NCBI GenBank assembly: GCA_943735955.1
Contig: CALSEQ010000043.1
Span: forward strand, 501,001-565,000
DNA from: Piscicola geometra
Taxonomy: Eukaryota > Annelida > Clitellata > Hirudinida > Piscicolidae
Reading direction: 5' to 3'
DNA: 64,000 nt
The notes under the pieces were generated by a model. That model was not told the DNA's origin. It did not search any database and saw only the letters and a program-made list of their open reading frames with translations. Shown here one piece after another: positions 9,257 to 20,902 of the stretch (the stretch's first letter is position 1; every line of letters begins with the position of its first letter). A program made the position numbers and the translations under genes.

Positions 9257-11844
9257 CTACTCTAGGGGATTTTTCCTACGAAAACTCTGGTGCTTTTCAG
9301 AAAATTTGTTTTCTGAACACCTCAGTATAGGATCAGAGAAGAGCTTAAGAGCCCGTCGAAACTCTGTGAGTGAGCGGATCCAAACGGTCCGGCGCCCAAA
9401 AGGTCCCACCGGCAATGGCCGCAAGGTTCTTTGCTCAGTACTTCGAGGATACCGGACAAAGTGGAACAGACCTTGCTCTATGTCAACACGGGCTAAAACC
9501 CCACAGGCTTGCATAGAGTGTAGGATCGGTCACTGCCCCTGGATGCCTATGATAGGCCGCTGATCCTTACTCCCACCCACACACATGAGACAGTCCGAGG
9601 CCAATACGGCGCCAATTTTTTTACTTCTTTATCTTTACTCCCCATGCACCCCCACACCAAATCCTTTTTACACCTCAACCAAACCTACAGGCAAATGGTT
9701 GTTCTCACTGTCTCACCCTAATCCCAACCCCACACACATGGACAGCGCGAAAGATCCATGGAGGATACACCGAACACCCCCACTGTTGTCACACAGCGAT
9801 TTGTCACTTTCTCTGAAAGTTTCATTTTGATCGATAGGTGCCTCACCACTCTGTTGATAGCCTAGACGGCTGCTTTCTCTGTTTCCCTCGCCGGAAATTT
9901 TCCCTACTCTAGGGGATTTTTCCTACGAGAACTCTGGTGCTTTTCAGAAAATTTGTTTTCTGAACACCTCAGTATAGGATCAGAGAAGAGCTTAAGAGCC
10001 CGTCGAAACTCTGTGAGTGAGCGGATCCAAACGGTCCGGCGCCCAAAAGGTCCCACCGGCAATGGCCGCAAGGTTCTTTGCTCAGTACTTCGAGGATACC
10101 GGACAAAGTGGAACAGACCTTGCTCTTTGTCAACACGGGCTAAAACCCCACAGGCTTGCATAGAGTGTAGGATCGGTCACTGCCTCTGGATGCCTATGAT
10201 AGGCCGCTGATCCTTACTCCCACCCACACACATGAGACAGTCCGAGGCCAATACGGGGCCAATTTTTTTACTTCTTTATCTTTACTCCCCATGCACCCCC
10301 ACACCAAATCCTTTTTACACCTCAACCAAACCTACAGGCAAATGGTTGTCCTCACTGTCTCACCCTAATCACAACCCCACACACATGGACAGCGCGAAAG
10401 ATCCATGAAGGATACACCGAACACCCCCACTGTTGTCACACAGCGATTTGTCACTTTCTCTGAAAGTTTCATTTCGATCGATAGGTGCCTCACCACTCTG
10501 TTGATAGCCTAGACGGCTGCTTCCTCTGTTTCCCTCGCCGGAAATTTTCCCTACTCTAGGGGATTTTTCCTACGAGAACTCTGGTGCTTTTCAGAAAATT
10601 TGTTTTCTGAACACCTCAGTATAGGATCAGAGAAGAGCTTAAGAGCCCGTCGAAACTCTGTGAGTGAGCGGATCCAAACGGTCCGGCGCCCAAAAAGTCC
10701 CACCGGCAATGGCCGCAAGGTTCTTTGCTCAGTACTTCGAGGATACCGGACAAAGTGGAACAGACCTTGCTCTATGTCAACACGGGCTAAAACCCCACAG
10801 GCTTGCATAGAGTGTAGGATCGGTCACTGCCCCTGGATGCCTATGATAGGCCGCTGATCCTTACTCCCACCCACACACATCAGACAGTCCGAGGCCAATA
10901 CGGCGCCAATTTTTTTACTTCTTTATCTTTACTCCCCATGCACCCCCACACCAAATTCTTTTTACCCTCCATCCAAACCTACAGGCAAATGGTTGTCCTC
11001 ACTGTCTCACCCTAATCCCAACCCCACACACATGGACAGCGCGAAAGATCCATGGAGGATACACCGAACACCCCCACTGTTGTCAAACAGCGATTTGTCA
11101 CTTTCTCTGAAAGTTTCATTTCGATCGATAGGTGCCTCACCACTCTGTTGATAGCCTAGACGGCTGCTTTCTCTGTTTCCCTCGCCGGAAATTTTCCCTA
11201 CTCTAGGGGATTTTTCCTACGAGAACTCTGGTGCTTTTCAGAAAATTTGTTTTCTGAACACCTCAGTATAGGATCAGAGAAGAGCTTAAGAGCCCGTCGA
11301 AACTCTGTGAGTGAGCGGATCCAAACGGTCCGGCGCCCAAAAAGTCCCACCGGCAATGGCCGCAAGGTTCTTTGCTCAGTACTTCGAGGATACCGGACAA
11401 AGTGGAACAGACCTTGCTCTATGTCAACACGGGCTAAAACCCCACAGGCTTGCATAGAGTGTAGGATCGGTCACTGCCCCTGGATGCCTATGATAGGCCG
11501 CTGATCCTTACTCCCACCCACACACATCAGACAGTCCGAGGCCAAAACGGCGCCAATTTTTATACTTCTTTATCTTTACTCCCCATGCACCCCCACACCA
11601 AATTCTTTTTACCTTCCAACCAAACCTACAGGCAAATGGTTGTCCTCACTGTCTCACCCTAATCCCAACCCCACACACATGGACAGCGCGAAAGATCCAT
11701 GGAGGATACACCGAACACCCCCACTGTTGTCACACAGCGATTTGTCACTTTCTCTGAAAGTTTCATTTCGATCGATAGGTGCCTCACCACTCTGTTGACA
11801 GCCTAGACGGCTGCTTTCTCTGTTTCCCTCGCCGGAAATTTTCC
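9257..11844 (+). repeat. monomers 15-18, a copy of the 9-12 succession
   Basis: Units start at 9257, 9904, 10551 and 11198. The order of subtypes (ATGAGACAG/ACACCTC, then CTCTTTGTC/GCCTCTGG/ATGAAGG, then ordinary, then CCAAAACGG/ACCTTCC/GACAGCC) repeats that of units 9-12. Units 15 and 16 share a private AAAAGGTCCC. Unit 15 also has a C-to-T change at 9828 inside CGATCG. An old multi-unit duplication followed by gain or loss of single units explains this. Confidence 0.9.
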
Positions 11845-13138
11845 CTATTCTAGGGGATTTTTCCTACGAGAACTCTGCTGCTTTTCAGAAAATTTGTTTT
11901 CTGAACACCTAAGTATAGGATCAGAGAAGAGCTTAAGAGCCCGTCGAAACTCTGTGAGTGACCGGATCCAAACGGTCCGGCGCCCGAAAAGTCCAACCGG
12001 CAATGGCCGCAAGGTTCTTTGCTCAGTACTTCGAGGATACCGGACAAAGTGGAACAGACCTTGCTCTATGTCAACACGGGCTAAAACCCCACAGGCTTGC
12101 ATAGAGTGTAGGATCGGTCACTGCCCCTGGATGCCTATGATAGGCCGCTGATCCTTACTCCCACCCACACACATCAGACAGTCCGAGGCCAATACGGCGC
12201 CAATTTTTTTACTTCTTTATCTTTACTCCCCATGCACCCCCACACCAAATTCTTTTTACCCTCCAACCAAACCTACAGGCAAATGGTTGTCCTCAGTGTC
12301 TCACCCTAATCCCAACCCCACACACATGGACAGCGCGAAAGATCCATGGAGGATACACCGAACACCCCCACTGTTGTCACACAGCGATTTGTCACTTTCT
12401 CTGAAAGTTTCATTTCGATCGATAGGTGCCTCACCACTCTGTTGATAGCCTAGACGGCTGCTTTTTCTGTTTTCCTCGCCGGAAATTTTCCCTACTCTAG
12501 GGGATTTTTCCTACGAGAACTCTGGTGCTTTTCAGAAAATTTGTTTTCTGAACACCTCAGTATAGGATCAGAGAAGAGCTTAAGAGCCCGTCGAAACTCT
12601 GTGAGTGACCGGATCCAAACGGTCCGGCGCCCGAAAAGTCTAACCGGCAATGGCCGCAAGGTTCTTTGCTCAGTACTTCGAGGATACCGGACAAAGTGGA
12701 ACAGACCTTGCTCTATGTCAACACGGGCTAAAACCCCACAGGCTTGCATAGAGTGTAGGATCGGTCACTGCCCCTGGATGCCTATGATAGGCCGCTGATC
12801 CTTACTCCCACCCACACACATCAGACAGTCCGAGGCCAATACGGCGCCAATTTTTTTACTTCTTTATCTTTACTCCCCATGCACCCCCACACCAAATTCT
12901 TTTTACCCTCCAACCAAACCTACAGGCAAATGGTTGTCCTCACTGTCTCACCCTAATCCCAACCCCACACACATGGACAGCGCGAAAGATCCATGGAGGA
13001 TACACCGAACACCCCCACTGTTGTCACACAGCGATTTGTCACTTTCTCTGAAAGTTTCATTTCGATCGATAGGTGCCTCACCACTCTGTTGATAGCCTAG
13101 ACGGCTGCTTTCTCTGTTTCCCTCGCCGGAAATTTTCC
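11845..13138 (+). repeat. monomers 19-20
   Basis: Unit 19 (11845) repeats the CTCTGCTGC / ACCTAAG / GTGACCGG / CCCGAAAAG set of units 5-6. Unit 20 (12492) is preceded by CTTTTTCTG (12461) and has GTGACCGG, CCCGAAAAG and AGTCTAACC. Unit 20 is the first member of the 1941-bp periodic series continued by units 23 and 26. Confidence 0.93.
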
Positions 13139-16100
13139 CTACTCTAGGGGATTTTTCCTACGAGAACTCTGGTGCTTTTCAGAAAATTTGTTTTCTGAAC
13201 ACCTCAGTATAGGATCAGAGAAGAGCTTAAGAGCCCGTCGAAACTCTGTGAGTGAGCGGATCCAAACGGTCCGGCGCCCAAAAAGTCCCACCGGCAATGG
13301 CCGCAAGGTTCTTTGCTCAGTACTTTGAGGATACCGGACAAAGTGGAACAGACCTTGCTCTATGTCAACACGGGCTAAAACCCCACAGGCTTGCATAGAG
13401 TGTAGGATCGGTCACTGCCCCTGGATGCCTATGATAGGCCGCTGATCCTTACTCCCACCCACACACATCAGACAGTCCGAGGCCAATACGGCGCCAATTT
13501 TTTTACTTCTTTATCTTTACTCCCCATGCACCCCCACACCAAATTCTTTTTACCCTCCAACCAAACCTACAGGCAAATGGTTGTCCTCACTGTCTCACCC
13601 TAATCCCAACCCCACACACATGGACAGCGCGAAAGATCCATGGAGGATACACCGAACACCCCCACTGTTGTCACACAGCGATTTGTCACTTTCTCTGAAA
13701 GTTTCATTTCGATCGATAGGTGCCTCACCACTCTGTTGATAGCCTAGACGGCTGCTTTCTCTGTTTCCCTCGCCGGAAATTTTCCCTACTCTAGGGGATT
13801 TTTCCTACGAGAACTCTGGTGCTTTTCAGAAAATTTGTTTTCTGAACACCTCAGTATAGGATCAGAGAAGAGCTTAAGAGCCCGTCGAAACTCTGTGAGT
13901 GAGCGGATCCAAACGGTCCGGCGCCCAAAAAGTCCCACCGGCAATGGCCGCAAGGTTCTTTGCTCAGTACTTCGAGGATACCGGACAAAGTGGAACAGAC
14001 CTTGCTCTATGTCAACACGGGCTAAAACCCCACAGGCTTGCATAGAGTGTAGGATCGGTCACTGCCCCTGGATGCCTATGATAGGCCGCTGATCCTTACT
14101 CCCACCCACACACATCAGACAGTCCGAGGCCAATACGGCGCCAATTTTTTTACTTCTTTATCTTTACTCCCCATGCACCCCCACACCAAATTCTTTTTAC
14201 CCTCCAACCAAACCTACAGGCAAATGGTTGTCCTCACTGTCTCACCCTAATCCCAACCCCACACACATGGACAGCGCGAAAGATCCATGGAGGATACACC
14301 GAACACCCCCACTGTTGTCACACAGCGATTTGTCACTTTCTCTGAAAGTTTCATTTCGATCGATAGGTGCCTCACCACTCTGTTGATAGCCTAGACGGCT
14401 GCTTTTTCTGTTTTCCTCGCCGGAAATTTTCCCTACTCTAGGGGATTTTTCCTACGAGAACTCTGGTGCTTTTCAGAAAATTTGTTTTCTGAACACCTCA
14501 GTATAGGATCAGAGAAGAGCTTAAGAGCCCGTCGAAACTCTGTGAGTGACCGGATCCAAACGGTCCGGCGCCCGAAAAGTCCAACCTACAATGGCCGCAA
14601 GGTTCTTTGCTCAGTACTTCGAGGATACCGGACAAAGTGGAACAGACCTTGCTCTATGTCAACACGGGCAAAAACCCCACAGGCTTGCATAGAGTGTAGG
14701 ATCGGTCACTGCCCCTGGATGCCTATGATAGGCCGCTGATCCTTACTCCCACCCACACACATCAGACAGTCCGAGGCCAATACGGCGCCAATTTTTTTAC
14801 TTCTTTATCTTTACTCCCCATGCACCCCCACACCAAATTCTTTTTACCCTCCAACCAAACCTACAGGCAAATGGTTGTCCTCACTGTCTCACCCTAATCC
14901 CAACCCCACACACATGGACAGCGCGAAAGATCCATGGAGGATACACCGAACACCCCCACTGTTGTCACACAGCGATTTGTCACTTTCTCTGAAAGTTTCA
15001 TTTCGATCGATAGGTGCCTCACCACTCTGTTGATAGCCTAGACGGCTGCTTTCTCTGTTTCCCTCGCCGGAAATTTTCCCTACTCTAGGGGATTTTTCCT
15101 ACGAGAACTCTGGTGCTTTTCAGAAAATTTGTTTTCTGAACACCTCAGTATAGGATCAGAGAAGAGCTTAAGAGCCCGTCGAAACTCTGTGAGTGAGCGG
15201 ATCCAAACGGTCCGGCGCCCAAAAAGTCCCACCGGCAATGGCCGCAAGGTTCTTTGCTCAGTACTTCGAGGATACCGGACAAAGTGGAACAGACCTTGCT
15301 CTATGTCAACACGGGCTAAAACCCCACAGGCTTGCATAGAGTGTAGGATCGGTCACTGCCCCTGGATGCCTATGATAGGCCGCTGATCCTTACTCCCACC
15401 CACACACATCAGACAGTCCGAGGCCAATACGGCGCCAATTTTTTTACTTCTTTATCTTTACTCCCCATGCACCCCCACACCAAATTCTTTTTACCCTCCA
15501 ACCAAACCTACAGGCAAATGGTTGTCCTCACTGTCTCACCCTAATCCCAACCCCACACACATGGACAGCGCGAAAGATCCATGGAGGATACACCGAACAC
15601 CCTCACTGTTGTCACACAGCGATTTGTCACTTTCTCTGAAAGTTTCATTTCGATCGATAGGTGCCTCACCACTCTGTTGATAGCCTAGACGGCTGCTTTC
15701 TCTGTTTCCCTCGCCGGAAATTTTCCCTACTCTAGGGGATTTTTCCTACGAGAACTCTGGTGCTTTTCAGAAAATTTGTTTTCTGAACACCTCAGTATAG
15801 GATCAGAGAAGAGCTTAAGAGCCCGTCGAAACTCTGTGAGTGAGCGGATCCAAACGGTCCGGCGCCCAAAAAGTCCCACCGGCAATGGCCGCAAGGTTCT
15901 TTGCTCAGTACTTCGAGGATACCGGACAAAGTGGAACAGACCTTGCTCTATGTCAACACGGGCTAAAACCCCACAGGCTTGCATAGAGTGTAGGATCGGT
16001 CACTGCCCCTGGATGCCTATGATAGGCCGCTGATCCTTACTCCCACCCACACACATCAGACAGTCCGAGGCCAATACGGCGCCAATTTTTTTACTTCTTT

Positions 16101-17020
16101 ATCTTTACTCCCCATGCACCCCCACACCAAATTCTTTTTACCCTCCAACCAAACCTACAGGCAAATGGTTGTCCTCACTGTCTCACCCTAATCCCAACCC
16201 CACACACATGGACAGCGCGAAAGATCCATGGAGGATACACCGAACACCCCCACTGTTGTCACACAGCGATTTGTCACTTTCTCTGAAAGTTTCATTTCGA
16301 TCGATAGGTGCCTCACCACTCTGTTGATAGCCTAGACGGCTGCTTTTTCTGTTTTCCTCGCCGGAAATTTTCCCTACTCTAGGGGATTTTTCCTACGAGA
16401 ACTCTGGTGCTTTTCAGAAAATTTGTTTTCTGAACACCTCAGTATAGGATCAGAGAAGAGCTTAAGAGCCCGTCGAAACTCTGTGAGTGACCGGATCCAA
16501 ACGGTCCGGCGCCCGAAAAGTCCAACCTACAATGGCCGCAAGGTTCTTTGCTCAGTACTTCGAGGATACCGGACAAAGTGGAACAGACCTTGCTCTATGT
16601 CAACACGGGCTAAAACCCCACAGGCTTGCATAGAGTGTAGGATCGGTCACTGCCCCTGGATGCCTATGATAGGCCGCTGATCCTTACTCCCACCCACACA
16701 CATCAGACAGTCCGAGGCCAATACGGCGCCAATTTTTTTACTTCTTTATCTTTACTCCCCATGCACCCCCACACCAAATTCTTTTTACCCTCCAACCAAA
16801 CCTACAGGCAAATGGTTGTCCTCACTGTCTCACCCTAATCCCAACCCCACACACATGGACAGCGCGAAAGATCCATGGAGGATACACCGAACACCCCCAC
16901 TGTTGTCACACAGCGATTTGTCACTTTCTCTGAAAGTTTCATTTCGATCGATAGGTGCCTCACCACTCTGTTGATAGCCTAGACGGCTGCTTTCTCTGTT
17001 TCCCTCGCCGGAAATTTTCC
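13139..17020 (+). repeat. 3-unit higher-order repeat, two copies (units 21-26)
   Basis: Units start at 13139, 13786, 14433, 15080, 15727 and 16374. Two ordinary early units are followed by one marked unit (14433, 16374). The marked units have CTTTTTCTG just upstream (14402, 16343), GTGACCGG, CCCGAAAAG and the rare CCAACCTACAATGG, which puts a TAG in the minus-strand frame. The period is 1941 bp, exactly three monomers. Unit 20 fits the same series 1941 bp earlier but lacks the CCTACA state. Confidence 0.95.
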
Positions 17021-20000
17021 CTACTCTAGGGGATTTTTCCTACGAGAACTCTGGTGCTTTTCAGAAAATTTGTTTTCTGAACACCTCAGTATAGGATCAG
17101 AGAAGAGCTTAAGAGCCCGTCGAAACTCTGTGAGTGAGCGGATCCAAACGGTCCGGCGCCCAAAAAGTCCCACCGGCAATGGCCGCAAGGTTCTTTGCTC
17201 AGTACTTCGAGGATACCGGACAAAGTGGAACAGACCTTGCTCTATGTCAACACGGGCTAAAACCCCACAGGCTTGCATAGAGTGTAGGATCGGTCACTGC
17301 CCCTGGATGCCTATGATAGGCCGCTGATCCTTACTCCCACCCACACACATCAGACAGTCCGAGGCCAATACGGCGCCAATTTTTTTACTTCTTTATCTTT
17401 ACTCCCCATGCACCCCCACACCAAATATTTTTTACCCTCCAACCAAACCTACAGGCAAATGGTTGTCCTCACTGTCTCACCCTAATCCCAACCCCACACA
17501 CATGGACAGCGCGAAAGATCCATGGAGGATACACCGAACACCCCCACTGTTGTCACACAGCGATTTGTCACTTTCTCTGAAAGTTTCATTTCGATCGATA
17601 GGTGCCTCACCACTCTGCTGATAGCCTAGACGGCTGCTTTCTCTGTTTCCCTCGCCGGAAATTTTCCCTACTCTAGGGGATTTTTCCTACGAGAACTCTG
17701 GTGCTTTTCAGAAAATTTGTTTTCTGAACACCTCAGTATAGGATCAGAGAAGAGCTTAAGAGCCCGTCGAAACTCTGTGAGTGAGCGGATCCAAACGGTC
17801 CGGCGCCCAAAAAGTCCCACCGGCAATGGCCGCAAGGTTCTTTGCTCAGTACTTCGAGGATACCGGACAAAGTGGAACAGACCTTGCTCTATGTCAACAC
17901 GGGCTAAAACCCCACAGGCTTGCATAGAGTGTAGGATCGGTCACTGCCCCTGGATGCCTATGATAGGCCGCTGATCCTTACTCCCACCCACACACATCAG
18001 ACAGTCCGAGGCCAATACGGCGCCAATTTTTTTACTTCTTTATCTTTACTCCCCATGCACCCCCACACCAAATTCTTTTTACCCTCCAACCAAACCTACA
18101 GGCAAATGGTTGTCCTCACTGTCTCACCCTAATCCCAACCCCACACACATGGACAGCGCGAAAGATCCATGGAGGATACACCGAACACCCCCACTGTTGT
18201 CACACAGCGATTTGTCACTTTCTCTGAAAGTTTCATTTCGATCGATAGGTGCCTCACCACTCTGTTGATAGCCTAGACGGCTGCTTTCTCTGTTTCCCTC
18301 GCCAGAAATTTTCCCTACTCTAGGGGATTTTTCCTACGAGAACTCTGGTGCTTTTCAGAAAATTTGTTTTCTGAACACCTCAGTATAGGATCAGAGAAGA
18401 GCTTAAGAGCCCGTCGAAACTCTGTGAGTGAGCGGATCCAAACGGTCCGGCGCCCAAAAAGTCCCACCGGCAATGGCCGCAAGGTTCTTTGCTCAGTACT
18501 TCGAGGATACCGGACAAAGTGGAACAGACCTTGCTCTATGTCAACACGGGCTAAAACCCCACAGGCTTGCATAGAGTGTAGGATCGGTCACTGCCTCTGG
18601 ATGCCTATGATAGGCCGCTGATCCTTACTCCCACCCACACACATCAGACAGTCCGAGGCCAATACGGGGCCAATTTTTTTACTTCTTTATCTTTACTCCC
18701 CATGCACCCCCACACCAAATCCTTTTTACACCTCAACCAAACCTACAGGCAAATGGTTGTCCTCACTGTCTCACCCTAATCACAACCCCACACACATGGA
18801 CAGCGCGAAAGATCCATGAAGGATACACCGAACACCCCCACTGTTGTCACACAGCGATTTGTCACTTTCTCTGAAAGTTTCATTTCGATCGATAGGTGCC
18901 TCACCACTCTGTTGATAGCCTAGACGGCTGCTTCCTCTGTTTCCCTCGCCGGAAATTTTCCCTACTCTAGGGGATTTTTCCTACGAGAACTCTGGTGCTT
19001 TTCAGAAAATTTGTTTTCTGAACACCTCAGTATAGGATCAGAGAAGAGCTTAAGAGCCCGTCGAAACTCTGTGAGTGAGCGGATCCAAACGGTCCGGCGC
19101 CCAAAAAGTCCCACCGGCAATGGCCGCAAGGTTCTTTGCTCAGTACTTCGAGGATACCGGACAAAGTGGAACAGACCTTGCTCTATGTCAACACGGGCTA
19201 AAACCCCACAGGCTTGCATAGAGTGTAGGATCGGTCACTGCCCCTGGATGCCTATGATAGGCCGCTGATCCTTACTCCCACCCACACACATCAGACAGTC
19301 CGAGGCCAATACGGGGCCAATTTTTTTACTTCTTTATCTTTACTCCCCATGCACCCCCACACCAAATTCTTTTTACCCTCCAACCAAACCTACAGGCAAA
19401 TGGTTGTCCTCACTGTCTCACCCTAATCCCAACCCCACACACATGGACAGCGCGAAAGATCCATGGAGGATACACCGAACACCCCCACTGTTGTCACACA
19501 GCGATTTGTCACTTTCTCTGAAAGTTTCATTTCGATCGATAGGTGCCTCACCACTCTGTTGATAGCCTAGACGGCTGCTTTCTCTGTTTCCCTCGCCGGA
19601 AATTTTCCCTACTCTAGGGGATTTTTCCTACGAGAACTCTGGTGCTTTTCAGAAAATTTGTTTTCTGAACACCTCAGTATAGGATCAGAGAAGAGCTTAA
19701 GAGCCCGTCGAAACTCTGTGAGTGAGCGGATCCAAACGGTCCGGCGCCCAAAAAGTCCCACCGGCAATGGCCGCAAGGTTCTTTGCTCAGTACTTCGAGG
19801 ATACCGGACAAAGTGGAACAGACCTTGCTCTATGTCAACACGGGCTAAAACCCCACAGGCTTGCATAGAGTGTAGGATCGGTCACTGCCTCTGGATGCCT
19901 ATGATAGGCCGCTGATCCTTACTCCCACCCACACACATCAGACAGTCCGAGGCCAATACGGGGCCAATTTTTTTACTTCTTTATCTTTACTCCCCATGCA

Positions 20001-20902
20001 CCCCCACACCAAATTCTTTTTACCCTCCAACCAAACCTACAGGCAAATGGTTGTCCTCACTGTCTCACCCTAATCCCAACCCCACACACATGGACAGCGC
20101 GAAAGATCCATGGTGGATACACCGAACACCCCCACTGTTGTCAAACAGCGATTTGTCACTTTCTCTGAAAGTTTCATTTCGATCGATAGGTGCCTCACCA
20201 CTCTGTTGATAGCCTAGACGGCTGCTTTCTCTGTTTCCCTCGCCGGAAATTTTCCCTACTCTAGGGGATTTTTCCTACGAGAACTCTGGTGCTTTTCAGA
20301 AAATTTGTTTTCTGAACACCTCAGTATAGGATCAGAGAAGAGCTTAAGAGCCCGTCGAAACTCTGTGAGTGAGCGGATCCAAACGGTCCGGCGCCCAAAA
20401 AGTCCCACCGGCAATGGCCGCAAGGTTCTTTGCTCAGTACTTCGAGGATACCGGACAAAGTGGAACAGACCTTGCTCTATGTCAACACGGGCTAAAACCC
20501 CACAGGCTTGCATAGAGTGTAGGATCGGTCACTGCCCCTGGATGCCTATGATAGGCCGCTGATCCTTACTCCCACCCACACACATCAGACAGTCCGAGGC
20601 CAAAACGGCGCCAATTTTTTTACTTCTTTATCATTACTCCCCATGCACCCCCACACCAAATTCTTTTTACCTTCCAACCAAACCTACAGGCAAATGGTTG
20701 TCCTCACTGTCTCACCCTAATCACAACCCCACACACATGGACAGCGCGAAAGATCCATGGAGGATACACCGAACACCCCCACTGTTGTCAAACAGCGATT
20801 TGTCACTTTCTCTGAAAGTTTCATTTCGATCGAAAGGTGCCTCACCACTCTGTTGACAGCCTAGACGGCTGCTTTCTCTGTTTCCCTCGCCGGAAATTTT
20901 CC
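17021..20902 (+). repeat. early-family monomers 27-32
   Basis: Units start at 17021, 17668, 18315, 18962, 19609 and 20256. Units 27-28 are ordinary. Units 29 and 31 share TGCCTCTGG, and the spacers of 29-31 share ACGGGGCC. The end of unit 29 has TTTTTACACCTC, AATCACAACC, ATGAAGG and CTTCCTCTG, as in units 10-11. Unit 32 has CCAAAACGG, ACCTTCC, TCAAACAG, GAAAGGTGCC and GACAGCC, leading into the changed unit at 20903. Confidence 0.93.
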
